Shown here: one piece after another, positions 35,105 to 43,758 of the stretch
How the letters are laid out: each line of letters opens with the position of its first letter
How positions within the stretch are numbered: position 1 is the stretch's first letter
From: Acinetobacter sp. WC-141
Lineage (GTDB): Bacteria > Pseudomonadota > Gammaproteobacteria > Pseudomonadales > Moraxellaceae
NCBI RefSeq assembly: GCF_000313935.1
Contig: NZ_AMSS01000034.1
Span: 62,001 to 126,000, forward strand
Length of the DNA stretch: 64,000 nt
Direction: 5' to 3'
The notes under the pieces: model-generated
Told to the model about the DNA's origin: nothing
The model's database searches: none
What the model saw: the letters and a program-made list of their open reading frames with translations, nothing else
Translations under genes and position numbers: made by a program

Positions 35105-35659
35105 TTAGGCAAAGTTTAAAAAGAAATAATCCAACAAGCGATCTCTTTCATCGACCACATTTTCACCTAAGAGTTGAACCATTGCCCCATCTATCATAAA
35201 TAAAAACATGTAAGCATCTTGAACTGAAGCTGTAGATTTTAAGGTTAAGAGTAATTTATAGATTTCATTAACAAACCATTTTCTATAGTCCACTACAACT
35301 TGATAGGCATCCGGATAGATCTTTTCAATTTCAAAAATTGCCTTAAAGGGTAAATGATAAAAGCCATTTAAGTCGGCATGTAAAAGGTAAATTTGCTTAA
35401 GTTTATCGAGCACTATTTCTTCACGGTAAGAGTTAAGAATTGAATATACTTTTACTTTGAGCGCATCTTTTTGAAAAGTGAGACACATCTCGATGAGTCG
35501 TGCTTTTGAGTGAAAGTCGTTATAAAAAGTAGCTTTGTGAATTTTGGCTTCTGCAATAATTCGGTCGACACCGACCTTATGAAAGCCATCTTGATTAAAT
35601 AAGTCTTTTGCTACGTGAAGCACGCGTAGTGCTCTAAATGAAGATTCTAAATTGTTCAT
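35105..35659 (-). CDS. TetR/AcrR family regulator
   Basis: A 184-residue repressor. The N-terminal HTH (LHVAKDLFNQDGFHKVGVDRIIAEAKIHKATFYNDFHSKARLI, about residues 14-56) has the F-x2-G-x4-(S/V)-x2-I-x4-x-(K/S)-x2-(F/L)-Y pattern of TetR proteins. The ligand domain is divergent. No close target gene; the AAGTTCC dyad at 29388 is too far away to assign. Confidence 0.9.
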   Translation of the reverse strand: MNNLESSFRALRVLHVAKDLFNQDGFHKVGVDRIIAEAKIHKATFYNDFHSKARLIEMCLTFQKDALKVKVYSILNSYREEIVLDKLKQIYLLHADLNGFYHLPFKAIFEIEKIYPDAYQVVVDYRKWFVNEIYKLLLTLKSTASVQDAYMFLFMIDGAMVQLLGENVVDERDRLLDYFFLNFA

Positions 35660-35800
35660 GTGTACCGCTTAAAATAATTTTTTGTTGTATCTAAAGAGAT
35701 AGAAATGCCGTCACTCTTAAAATGAGTGCTAAAAACAGGCATGCAAAAGCCGCACAAAATGTGCCTAAGCTATCTCAGGTTTTATTGTTGCTATGATTTT

Positions 35801-35919
35801 TTAGTCGTAACGAGCTAAGGTTTTAAAACCTAAAGTCGATTTAACCGTTTTAAAGACCAGTTGGGCGGTATAACTAGAGAGAGTTTGGCAAAAGCCAATA
35901 AATAAGAAATAGTACGCAT
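35801..35919 (-). pseudogene. Small ORF with apparent homopolymer frameshift
   Basis: The ATG at 35919 has AGGAG just upstream and reads MRTISYLLAF for the first codons, stopping at 35830 in frame. If one T were present in the TTTT run near 35893 (or a -1 shift occurred), the frame would continue as FCQTLSSYTAQLVFKT.. for a 39-residue product ending ..ARYD at 35801, which looks more protein-like. Either a decayed gene, a sequence error or a frameshifted product. Confidence 0.35.
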
Positions 35920-35983
35920 GAGCGAACTCCTTTGGCTAAAAAGAAGTTTCACCACATTACTGCTAAATAATGGTGGCGAAACG

Positions 35984-36193
35984 AAAGAGGGTTAGCAGAC
36001 TGGAGCCAAAGAATCCAGCACACCCGAAGGTGTCCCCCTCCCGTTCCGCCGCAGAGGGGGCACGCAGGGATTTCCACAAAAAAATTACTACTTTTTCGTG
36101 TACTTTGGCTGATGGTCTGCTAAAACCAACTGGCAATGTAGGCCAGCACGCAAAGCATAATCGGAGGGGTTTTAGGTGTCAATGTGATATTGG
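35984..36193 (+). ncRNA. C4-like antisense RNA element, copy 1 (long form)
   Basis: Starts AAAGAGGGTTAGCAGACTGG, then a stem-loop region with AAAGAATCCAGCAC, a local CCCCCTC/GAGGGGG hairpin (36034-36060), and ends near GTGTCAATGTGATATTGG. The 9-nt TTAGCAGAC (35992-36000) has its complement GTCTGCTAA at 36115-36123. This resembles the multicopy C4-like sRNAs reported in Acinetobacter; identity is from memory of that pattern, not a search. A GTTTC..GAAAC stem precedes it. Confidence 0.45.
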
Positions 36194-36289
36194 CTAGAAA
36201 ATAATTGAATAAATATTATTTTTCATTGAATTAGAATATTTAATTACTTTATTAGAAATTTATTATTTAATAAAAATAATAATAGAACA

Positions 36290-36400
36290 AAAGAGGGTTA
36301 GCAGACTGGCAACAAAGAATCCAGCACGCGCAAGGCGTCCCTCTCTCATCCTGAAATGAAGAATAATAAGAGAGATTTTAAGTGTCAATGTGATATTAGG
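36290..36400 (+). ncRNA. C4-like antisense RNA element, copy 2 (short form)
   Basis: Shares the same start (AAAGAGGGTTAGCAGACTGG), AAAGAATCCAGCAC box and end (GTGTCAATGTGATATT) as copy 1, about 306 bp downstream, but the middle is about 100 nt shorter, with TCTCTC/GAGAGA as the internal stem. Confidence 0.45.
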
Positions 36401-36456
36401 TAAATCCTTAAAGTTTATTTTCTATTTTTAAATTATAATTTATATGCTGTTATACA

Positions 36457-36490
36457 CCGATAAAATGAATAAATAAATCCATTTTATCGG
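36457..36490. terminator. Hairpin behind the small secreted-protein gene
   Basis: CCGATAAAATG and its exact complement CATTTTATCGG, 12-nt loop. It lies about 35 bp downstream of the 36524 gene on the minus strand; no strong T-run. Confidence 0.55.
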
Positions 36491-36523
36491 CTTGCTAGAA
36501 GAGGTTTTTAAAACCTTATTTTT

Positions 36524-36862
36524 TTATTGTTTAATATATTTTGGAAACTCTTTTAAAACCTTATGACAAAAGTGCCCCTGAGTATCCTCTTTCTTGCGCT
36601 CTTCAAATTCCTTCATACCAAATTTCATAACCTCTCTACCATATTTTTCGCCAAGATCATGTTTAGTACATTTCGCGGCAGCATCCTTTAACTCTTCTGA
36701 ATAATAGTGATAATTACAATCAAGTTGAGCACGGCTTAAAAAACCATGTAGCTCTACTGCTTTCTCGCACTGTGTTTGCTCTAGAAGATTTCTAGATTCT
36801 TGAGCAGCATAAGTTGATGTTGCTACCAATAAAGTGAAAACCGTTACTAAAAAATTACGCAT
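36524..36862 (-). CDS. Small secreted Cys-containing protein
   Basis: 112 residues with a signal peptide (..VTVFTLLVATSTYAAQESR, cleavage after YAA near 20). The mature helical part has four Cys (QCEKAV, DCNYHY, KCTKHD, FCHKVL), enough for two disulfides. GGGGAA precedes the ATG. Similar in plan to the 21879-22208 protein; function unknown. Confidence 0.6.
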   Translation of the reverse strand: MRNFLVTVFTLLVATSTYAAQESRNLLEQTQCEKAVELHGFLSRAQLDCNYHYYSEELKDAAAKCTKHDLGEKYGREVMKFGMKEFEERKKEDTQGHFCHKVLKEFPKYIKQ

Positions 36863-37145
36863 TATTTCCCCGAAAAAGTTATTAAAAGTATTAGTGATAA
36901 TATTGCGGGCGTATTTAATAATAATTATTTACAAGTGTCTATTAATAATAGAAAAATGAGGTAAATCACCTTCTCTTTTGAATAATTAATCACCTTAATA
37001 AAATTGGGTGATTAATTTTTATCAAAAAATAATATTAAATTTGTTTTATAGCGATCTTTAATATAATCCAAGTTATTCGAGAAAAGAGTTCTAGCAATAT
37101 TTAATTGATTTTTAAACTACTAAAACCCTTACTCATTTCAGCGCT
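36863..37145. other. AT-rich gap with one orphan hairpin
   Basis: AATTAATCACC / GGTGATTAATT (36984-37017) followed by TTT on the plus strand resembles a terminator, but no plus-strand gene lies upstream. Nothing else recognised. Confidence 0.4.
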
Positions 37146-37913
37146 TTAAAACCCTAATTTCTTAAAGACAAAATAACCCACATGGCTTTCAAAGCTACCG
37201 TCATTTTGAATTTTGAAATATTTCTTAACGAGGTCAGATGAACCTTCCTGCAAATAACGTAAAGTTTTGATTTGATCTTCGGGGGTTTTCATACGCTTTA
37301 CCCAACTGTCAAAGTCTAAGGAGAGCGTTTGTTTGTCTAAGCCCACTAAATCAAAACCTGCATCTTCGATAAAATAGATCCACTCTTTGACACTATAGTT
37401 TCGTACATGACTCGGGTCACGAATAGTCTCGATGGTCTGTAAAAACGTATCTAATATCGGCGAGCTAGAGCTAATAATGTCTACAAAAATAACAATGCCA
37501 TCAGGCTTAAGCACGCGGTTTACTTCCTTCATGGCAGTCGGAACATGCTGCCAGTGATGAGCAGAATATCGACTAATCACGACATCAAACTGCTGGTCAC
37601 TAAAAGGCATATCTTCAGCAATGCCCTGCTGCACAAAGATGTTTTTTAATTTACGTTGGCTAGCAGTCTTAGAGACTGTATCTAACATTTCATGAGATAA
37701 ATCGTAAGCAAACACTAAATCAGCATGTGGAGCAACGTTATAAGAAACATGACCACCACCACAGCCTAAATCCAGAACGACAGCCTTTTCAATTTTCTGA
37801 ATTTCATTAATAAATTTATTAAATTCAATACCTTCAGAATGAGCTTGGCTGTTCAAATAGTCGAGAGACTTATTTTGATATTGTTTTTGATTTATATCGT
37901 GTTGGGTGATCAT
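37146..37913 (-). CDS. Class I SAM-dependent methyltransferase (UbiE/MenG-like)
   Basis: 255 residues. Motif I VVLDLGCGGGHVSYNVAPH near 47-65, the FAYDLSHEML acidic loop, and ISRYSAHHWQHVPTAMKEVNRVLKPDG near 110-136 are standard for methyltransferase_11 proteins. It is not the operon-bound UbiE; substrate unknown. Divergent from the Lrp gene. Confidence 0.85.
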   Translation of the reverse strand: MITQHDINQKQYQNKSLDYLNSQAHSEGIEFNKFINEIQKIEKAVVLDLGCGGGHVSYNVAPHADLVFAYDLSHEMLDTVSKTASQRKLKNIFVQQGIAEDMPFSDQQFDVVISRYSAHHWQHVPTAMKEVNRVLKPDGIVIFVDIISSSSPILDTFLQTIETIRDPSHVRNYSVKEWIYFIEDAGFDLVGLDKQTLSLDFDSWVKRMKTPEDQIKTLRYLQEGSSDLVKKYFKIQNDGSFESHVGYFVFKKLGF

Positions 37914-38073
37914 AACATTGCTTCCTTTTAGGCAATAGAATCACCATAAAGGAAAAATTAGATAAAAAATAATGATTAGTTTTTCTTCAATTAATAAATA
38001 AAAGTTATTATTTAATTTGTTTTAATACATGATGCCAATTCATAAAAATAGATTTAAACATTATAAGAAATCC

Positions 38074-38119
38074 GCAAAGAGCACTGTTTAGTCACCCTTA
38101 CTGAAACAGTGCTCTTTGC
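38074..38119. repeat. 16-bp perfect inverted repeat upstream of the Lrp gene
   Basis: GCAAAGAGCACTGTTT (38074-38089) and its exact complement (38104-38119) with a 14-nt loop. No T-run, and it lies between divergent genes, so it could be a regulator site or a cruciform rather than a terminator. Confidence 0.65.
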
Positions 38120-38277
38120 TCCATCACAACCCTTATCCAGAAAGGCCCGATGCATAGAAATAGTGTATGTACCTTTAGCGCAAAATGTTTCCTGTATTTT
38201 TTAATATTTTTAAATGTTCACAGCATAAAAATAAAGTATATTTAGATTTATCAGAAGATTCTTCTTTGGTTTATATT

Positions 38278-38763
38278 TTGAACAGAACAGAATACACACT
38301 AGACCGTATAGATCGGAAAATTTTATCTGCCTTACGAGGTAATGGCCGTTTAACTGTTGCTCAATTAGCAGAAGAAGTCGGCCTTTCATCTTCTCCATGC
38401 TGGACACGACTAAAACGTCTGGAAACTTTAAAAATTATTGAAGGCTATACGGTAAACGTAAATCCCAAAGCGATTGGTATTCACGAGGTATTTTTTATCG
38501 AAATTACTCTAGAACGCCACGATGATGAAATGCTAGAAAATTTCAGCGAAGCATTAGCAGATATACCGGAAGTTGTAGAAGCCCATTTGGTTACAGGTGA
38601 CTATGATTATTTGGTTAAAGTAGCCGTAAAGGATGCAGAGCATTACGAGCGTTTCTTACGAAAAAAACTTTACTCAATTAAAGGCATCCGGCACACACGC
38701 TCAACCTTTGCCCTGCGTCCTCTTAAGTCTGCCAATACAGCCGATTTGATGCTAATTGAGTAA
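38278..38763 (+). CDS. Lrp/AsnC family regulator
   Basis: About 161 residues when read from the TTG at 38278 (MNRTEYTLDRIDRKIL); the frame opens at an ATG at 38185 but the extra N-terminus looks unrelated to the family. HTH: LDRIDRKILSALRGNGRLTVAQLAEEVGLSSSPCWTRLKRLE, then the RAM domain with VEAHLVTGDYDYLVKVAVKD. Lrp proteins sense amino acids. The ProC-like gene 300 bp downstream on the other strand is a possible target. Confidence 0.88.
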   Translation: MNRTEYTLDRIDRKILSALRGNGRLTVAQLAEEVGLSSSPCWTRLKRLETLKIIEGYTVNVNPKAIGIHEVFFIEITLERHDDEMLENFSEALADIPEVVEAHLVTGDYDYLVKVAVKDAEHYERFLRKKLYSIKGIRHTRSTFALRPLKSANTADLMLIE

Positions 38764-38942
38764 AAAGAACAATTCCCTACGCCCTATCAATTTAAGTTTT
38801 TGATTATAAAATTATTATTAAATGTAGGGCCTTAAAATATAACAGATTAAAACTCTGTTATATTTTTTTTAAAAAATTCTGTATCTATGATTACAGCCTC
38901 TGCTTCTCCATAATAAAATTAATCTGAATTGGAGGCATCGCC

Positions 38943-39059
38943 ATGAACATTCTGAAGAAAAAGAATAAGGCCAGTTTTGTATTCTTTATTATTACACTCT
39001 ACTCTTTTATAGGGTTTGGTTTAGGCTTTATTATTTGGGAATACCTTTTAAAGACCTAA
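38943..39059 (+). CDS. 38-residue single-span membrane peptide
   Basis: ATG at 38943 with GGAGG at 38931-38935. MNILKKKNKASFVFF.. gives a basic N-terminus and one hydrophobic span (..ITLYSFIGFGLGFIIWEYLL..), ending in KT. Convergent with the ProC-like gene 15 bp away. Small membrane peptides of this shape often regulate a transporter or enzyme. Confidence 0.6.
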   Translation: MNILKKKNKASFVFFIITLYSFIGFGLGFIIWEYLLKT

Positions 39060-39074
39060 TTTGCCAAAGAAGGC

Positions 39075-39884
39075 TTAACCCACCTCAGAAATAATTTCTG
39101 ACGTAATTTCTTTGCTACGATGATATGCGGCCTTCATTGCTAAACGTATATCATCAGATACATTTCCTAATTCAAACATTCGTAAAGCCGATTCGGTAAT
39201 CCCATTCGCCAAAGTCACTTTTCCACATAAATCTGCCGGTGGAACATTCGTTTTACGAATCATTTCAACTGCGCCCGTAGCTGCTTGAAGTGCCAGATCT
39301 AAGGCAAATTGTTTGTCGAGACCTAATGAAACACCCGTCTTAATCATGCTATCTAAAATATAAAAAAAGTAAGCTGGCCCAGAACCAGATAAGGCAATAA
39401 TTGCATCAGTCTGGGTTTCCGAAGCTGCCCAGAAAGTCTGCCCCGTTGCAGAGTACAACATTTCAATGATGTCTTTATCAAGTTGGTCCATTTGCTCAGA
39501 AGCAATAAGGACATGCGTGCCCGTATAAGTAAGCACTGGAGGATTTGAAATTACACGAACAACTTTCTTTGAGCCGGTTATCGCTGTCAGTTTTGCAATA
39601 TCAATTCCCGCCATCATAGAAATAATGACTTTAGATGCTAAATACTTTTTAAAAGGCGCAAGCGTTTCTTTTAAGTTATTAGGCTCCAATAATAAGATTA
39701 CAATATCCGCTTTTTTTAAACCGTTTTCCTTTTGCTTCAATATATTTGTATCACTAATTTTTTTATCTTCAATAAGATGTATCTTTTCTTTTTTGAACCC
39801 TTGTAAAACCAGGCCTCCTATTAAGGCTAACGCCAGATTACTACTACCAATAAAACAAATATTAGGTTGTACTGCATTTAACAT
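39075..39884 (-). CDS. Pyrroline-5-carboxylate reductase family protein
   Basis: 269 residues, the usual ProC length. The NADP-binding turn is ICFIGSSNLALALIGGL near 8-24, where the typical G-x-G-N is G-S-S-N. The C-terminal ProC signature is ALSGSGPAYFFYILDSMIKTGVSLGLDK (about 165-192) with the substrate-binding GSGPAY. It reduces P5C to proline or a related imine; the changed first loop suggests a divergent paralogue rather than the housekeeping ProC. Confidence 0.85.
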   Translation of the reverse strand: MLNAVQPNICFIGSSNLALALIGGLVLQGFKKEKIHLIEDKKISDTNILKQKENGLKKADIVILLLEPNNLKETLAPFKKYLASKVIISMMAGIDIAKLTAITGSKKVVRVISNPPVLTYTGTHVLIASEQMDQLDKDIIEMLYSATGQTFWAASETQTDAIIALSGSGPAYFFYILDSMIKTGVSLGLDKQFALDLALQAATGAVEMIRKTNVPPADLCGKVTLANGITESALRMFELGNVSDDIRLAMKAAYHRSKEITSEIISEVG

Positions 39885-39982
39885 TTAAAATGTTTTCCTT
39901 TCTTAAAGCAGACTAGAACAATAAATATTATCTATAATTTAATTATGAACATTGAAATGATGAATAACTATTTTGAATAAGG

Positions 39983-40020
39983 AACCCACTTAAATACATA
40001 ATATTTAAGTGGGTTTTGTT
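39983..40020 (+). terminator. Orphan plus-strand terminator with tiny ORF
   Basis: A 14-bp perfect stem (AACCCACTTAAATA and complement) then a T-rich tail. An 11-codon ORF, MNIEMMNNYFE at 39945, ends just before it. No plus-strand gene explains it; it may end a short RNA. Confidence 0.7.
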
Positions 40021-40304
40021 TTATTTGCGCAATAAATAAAACAACTTTAGCTTAAATCTAATGTATTACTATATTTAGTATATTCCATATAAAAATTGTC
40101 ACAAGTATGTAATTAGTATTATAAAATTGTACAGCACTCAAAATAGGTAACACTATGTGCTAAGTGGCTAATTTTTTTAAACAAGAGGCATTAAAGATAT
40201 TACTTTTTTATAAAATATCTACTCATACTGCTCAAGACTTTTAAAAAGGCTAAGGACTAGAAAATTTTAGAAATAATATAAGCTAATCACTATATCTAAA
40301 GTTT
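40021..40304. other. AT-rich gap, no gene seen
   Basis: Nothing recognisable. Confidence 0.3.
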
Positions 40305-40529
40305 TTAATTAGTCTCTTTCTTGGTATTTAGGATTCGCTCTGCCTTTCTTGTTGCTTGATCTAAATCTATATCATCACAAACCCAGAAAGTAAAAATTTT
40401 TCCAAATAAATGAAAGTGTTGTTTGATATATTCAGAGCTATGATCAGAATAATGATCTTCCACTTTAAAATAATTTTTATCGTTTTCTACTTTTTGTCCG
40501 TCAAAAATACCGCCAATACAAATATCCAT
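40305..40529 (-). CDS. Small protein, unknown
   Basis: 74 residues, acidic-basic mixed: MDICIGGIFDGQKVEND.. and ..FWVCDDIDLDQATRKAERIL. No signal or membrane span. The FDGQ..YF..HH-like pattern is not one I can place. Probably a real small cytosolic gene because of its protein-like composition. Confidence 0.5.
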   Translation of the reverse strand: MDICIGGIFDGQKVENDKNYFKVEDHYSDHSSEYIKQHFHLFGKIFTFWVCDDIDLDQATRKAERILNTKKETN

Positions 40530-40646
40530 TTTAATACCAAAAACTTAGTTAGTCATATTATAGCATATAAATTAAAAAGTAATTTTAATAGATTGTTTTT
40601 TATACAACCCTTTCATTTTAAACATATTTAAAATTAAATCTTATAA

Positions 40647-40675
40647 AAAACCCACAAAATAAAGTGGGCTTTTTA
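40647..40675 (-). terminator. Terminator after the cold-shock gene
   Basis: CCCAC / GTGGG stem with T-runs on both strands, about 70 bp behind the cold-shock stop. Confidence 0.6.
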
Positions 40676-40743
40676 ACTTTGCTAAAATGCCATACTTTTT
40701 AAATATAGTTTATTTAAATAATATATTTATGCATTTTATTGAG

Positions 40744-40959
40744 TTACGAATTTTGAAGAATCACAATATTTGAAGCTTGCGGGCCTTTTTTACCCTGTAC
40801 TATAGTAAACTCAACACGTTGACCTTCCAATAGAACTTTAAAACCTTGTGTTTGAATATCAGTAAAATGAGCAAAAATATCTTTACCTTCATCAGTCACA
40901 ATAAAACCAAAACCTTTAGTTTCATTGAACCATTTTACTGTACCAGTAGTAGTAGACAT
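40744..40959 (-). CDS. Cold-shock-domain protein
   Basis: A 71-residue CspA family protein: [17 protein letters not shown] (RNP1 K-G-x-G-F-I), then [10 protein letters not shown] (RNP2-like D-x-F-x-H), and [20 protein letters not shown]. It binds single-stranded RNA/DNA and melts structures. AGGATT precedes the ATG. Monocistronic. Confidence 0.95.
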   Translation of the reverse strand: MSTTTGTVKWFNETKGFGFIVTDEGKDIFAHFTDIQTQGFKVLLEGQRVEFTIVQGKKGPQASNIVILQNS

Positions 40960-41294
40960 ATGTTAATCCTAACTCTTAAAATATTATAACTTATTATTGG
41001 TGAAACCAATTTAACTAAAAAATAGACGTCAGAACTTAAATATCTGAAAAAACCGAAGGATTATAAATAAAACCACTCAAATAGAAATTTATTATGACAA
41101 GAATATTTTGTTAGTTATTCTCGATAATACACGCTTCAGAAGCATTTGCAATCGATATTCAAAATAATTCAAACAAGAGAAGTTTGATCTGTCTAGACTT
41201 CCCTGTTTCATATTGATTTTATTAAAATTTCTCTCAATTAAAAATCAAATTTTGTTTCGTTTTTAATTGAAAGAATTAACTTTACTATGCCCCA
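40960..41294. other. Gap between convergent-side acyltransferase and cold-shock promoter
   Basis: Contains the cold-shock 5' leader and, at about 41237-41270, an AT-only TCAATTAAAAA/TTTTTAATTGA hairpin that may end the acyltransferase mRNA. No gene seen. Confidence 0.4.
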
Positions 41295-42227
41295 TTAGTA
41301 AAATTTCTGTTCACCAGCGGGACGTGTCTTAAAGCGTCGATGGAACCACATATATTGTGTAGGAGCAATACGAATTTGATTCTCAATAATTTTATTGACT
41401 CTTTCAGCATCACTCACTTCGCACCCACTCGGAAAATTCTCTAATTTAGGTTCTACGAGCACATGATATTGAGGATTTCTGATATCACCACTTCTGTAAA
41501 AGTACAAAGGTACTGCTGCTGCTTTTGATATATCCATCAGTCTGCGGTGAGCTGTTACGGTAGCTGCCTGTATTCCGAAAAATGAGGCCATTACACCCTG
41601 TTTTAGACCAAAATCCTGATCAGGGCTATACCATATTGCATGACCATGTTTAAGGTTTTGGATAAGTCCACGCATGTTGTCTCGAGCAATCTGGTTTTTA
41701 TAGACTCTTGCACGGCTACGATGAATCAGAAAATCTAAAAAGGGATTATTTTGAGGGCGGTAAACCACGTCCATATTAAAAAATAAGGTACAAGCAGCTC
41801 CGCCTGCATCTAAAAGCGTACTATGAGTACCTAATAGAAGTACGCCATTTTCCTGATTATTAGTTAAGTTCTCTAATCCATCTATGTGAACACGGCTTTT
41901 AAACCAGTTGGGGCTGTACCAAGCATTTAAAGCTTCAAACACGCCTGTTAATGTATCAACAAAAACCTGTTTGGCTTTCACTTCAATTTGCATAGGTGTT
42001 TTTTCAGGAAAACATGCTTCTAAATTACGTAGGGTTGTTTTTCTTCTTGAAGCTAAAGATTTCCACGCTATTTTTGAAAGAAGATCGGCGAGACGCCATT
42101 GAATAGCCCAAGGTAACATCGCAAATAACATTAAAATAAAAGCTAAGAACCATAGACCCCAATATTTAAACGATAAAAAGGAAAATTGAAATTCGCCAGA
42201 TTTAAACTGCCGTTCTTTTATCGTCAT
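41295..42227 (-). CDS. Lysophospholipid/lipid A acyltransferase (LpxL/HtrB family)
   Basis: 310 residues with an N-terminal membrane anchor (LSFKYWGLWFLAFILMLFAMLPW, about 18-40). The catalytic H-x4-D is LLLGTHSTLLDAG near 132-142, followed by RPQNNPFLDFL and WYSPDQDFGLKQGVMASFFG, both typical of lipid A secondary acyltransferases. It transfers an acyl group from acyl-ACP to lipid A or a related lipid at the inner membrane. Which acyltransferase (LpxL or LpxM type) cannot be fixed by reading. Confidence 0.88.
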   Translation of the reverse strand: MTIKERQFKSGEFQFSFLSFKYWGLWFLAFILMLFAMLPWAIQWRLADLLSKIAWKSLASRRKTTLRNLEACFPEKTPMQIEVKAKQVFVDTLTGVFEALNAWYSPNWFKSRVHIDGLENLTNNQENGVLLLGTHSTLLDAGGAACTLFFNMDVVYRPQNNPFLDFLIHRSRARVYKNQIARDNMRGLIQNLKHGHAIWYSPDQDFGLKQGVMASFFGIQAATVTAHRRLMDISKAAAVPLYFYRSGDIRNPQYHVLVEPKLENFPSGCEVSDAERVNKIIENQIRIAPTQYMWFHRRFKTRPAGEQKFY

Positions 42228-42465
42228 ATTGTATATTTCTTGAGGTATAGACTTAGCATATTAACATGCCAAATCGTTGGGCTTGTATGTTTATGTTGCT
42301 TTCATTTTTATACTTATATAACCCTCACCTATTTAGAAAGAGCACATCTTAAATATTTAATCTATTTAATTCTTAAATATACATAACTGTCTGTATACAT
42401 AAATTATTTTCTCATTTAAAGTAATCCCACAATTTTGCCTCAATTGATAAATAGGATATATCAGC

Positions 42466-43083
42466 GTGAGCGGTCTTTTAGTTTTTATAACAATTGCATT
42501 TCTTACCCTATTAAGCCCTGGTCCGGGCGTTTTATTTACTGTCACAAATTCAATCAATTATGGTGGTAAAACTGCTTTATTCGGCATTAGCGGCTTAATT
42601 ATTGGTATGTTTGTAATTGCTGTAATTTCCGCAAGTGGTGTAGGTCTTATTATTACCAGCAACCCTACTATTTTTACGGTTTTAAAATTTATTGGTGCAT
42701 TTTATTTAATGTATCTAGGATATAAAAACTTCAGTAAAAAAATGCCATCGCAAGATTTAATCACTGATCAGCAAAGCGATAAAAATGTAAGTAAATCGAA
42801 ATTATTTTATCAGGGCCTCCTCGCATCGTTGCTTAACCCTAAAACAATCGTATTTTTTATTGCTCTTTTTCCTCAATTTATTGATATAAAGAAAGAAATT
42901 TTAAATCAGTTTTTAGTTCTATCTTTAACCTTTTGTTTTATTGGTTTCTTAATTCATTTGGTCTATGCAAATTTCTCTTCAATTTTTAAAGAAAAGATGT
43001 TGGCTGGAAATAATTTTTCTATTCTTAATAAAATCAGTGGCGCTATTTTCTTTCTACTGGCAATTTTACTCATCGCACAATAA
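42466..43083 (+). CDS. LysE family amino-acid exporter
   Basis: A 205-residue six-span membrane protein starting at GTG (MSGLLVFITIAFLTLLSPGPG). LSPGPGVLFTVTNSINYG near 16-33 is the LysE/RhtB signature, and the mid-loop ..LLNPKTIVFFIALFPQF.. near 125 is also typical. It exports amino acids or similar small molecules. Confidence 0.93.
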   Translation: MSGLLVFITIAFLTLLSPGPGVLFTVTNSINYGGKTALFGISGLIIGMFVIAVISASGVGLIITSNPTIFTVLKFIGAFYLMYLGYKNFSKKMPSQDLITDQQSDKNVSKSKLFYQGLLASLLNPKTIVFFIALFPQFIDIKKEILNQFLVLSLTFCFIGFLIHLVYANFSSIFKEKMLAGNNFSILNKISGAIFFLLAILLIAQ

Positions 43084-43102
43084 ATCATTACTTTAAGAAT
43101 TA

Positions 43103-43146
43103 TGCTTTAAAAGCCTCAACTCATGGTTAGGCTTTTAAAGCATTTT
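43103..43146. terminator. Terminator after lysE-like gene
   Basis: TGCTTTAAAAGCCT and its perfect 14-bp complement, 12-nt loop, then TTTTGACT. Confidence 0.88.
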
Positions 43147-43180
43147 GACTATTTAACCTATTTCTTTCTAACGACAATTT

Positions 43181-43726
43181 TTACAACGATACCCTGTTTA
43201 AGATCCAACCATAAAAGAAGTCTTCGTAATTTGGGTTCTTCTCTGTAATTTCGATATAGTGCTGCCCTTGCATAATATTTAAAACGCGTACCAATACCTT
43301 TTCTCCGTCTTTATGGCGTTTGTTCAAATATGTCGTAAGCGCTTGAAAAGTGTTAGGTCCATACTGACCATCTAAAGCAAGATTTGACCAGCCTTCTTTT
43401 CCCTCCTTATTCAACAGATTTAAAGCACGTTGTAATAAGGGTTTTGCAAAATTGACTCCACAATTTATGGCCGTATCTAATAACTCTTCTGCAATCGCAG
43501 GACTGATCTCATTAATCTGGTCAAATTGGGGTTCAAACCAATATTGTTTTTTATAAATAGATTTGGCCACTGCTAATGGTAAATCTTGCATATTACCTTG
43601 ATAGCCCTGTGTTCGAGCTACCGCTTCTGTAATGCCAAATTTGGTGGCACGTCCATGGTCTGATGGATGATTAACATATCCACCTTCTCTGTTTATGATT
43701 GCGTCTAGGTACTGATCGATATTCAT
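43181..43726 (-). CDS. GH108-type lysozyme / endolysin
   Basis: A 181-residue peptidoglycan hydrolase with no signal peptide, so it depends on a holin. The N-terminal REGGYVNHPSDHGRATKFGITE contains the catalytic Glu of GH108 enzymes, and the C-terminal part (..LALDGQYGPNTFQALTTYL..) resembles the PG_binding_3 domain that accompanies it. Typical phage endolysin. It is upstream-coupled to the holin-like gene on the minus strand. Confidence 0.9.
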   Translation of the reverse strand: MNIDQYLDAIINREGGYVNHPSDHGRATKFGITEAVARTQGYQGNMQDLPLAVAKSIYKKQYWFEPQFDQINEISPAIAEELLDTAINCGVNFAKPLLQRALNLLNKEGKEGWSNLALDGQYGPNTFQALTTYLNKRHKDGEKVLVRVLNIMQGQHYIEITEKNPNYEDFFYGWILNRVSL

Positions 43727-43758
43727 TTTATTTTACTCATATGATTGAAACTGTTTTT

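Noticed and set aside
35970..36197. 75-codon plus-strand ORF over the C4-like element
   Set aside because: It runs through the RNA-like repeat, has no ribosome site, and its sequence follows the repeat rather than a protein.
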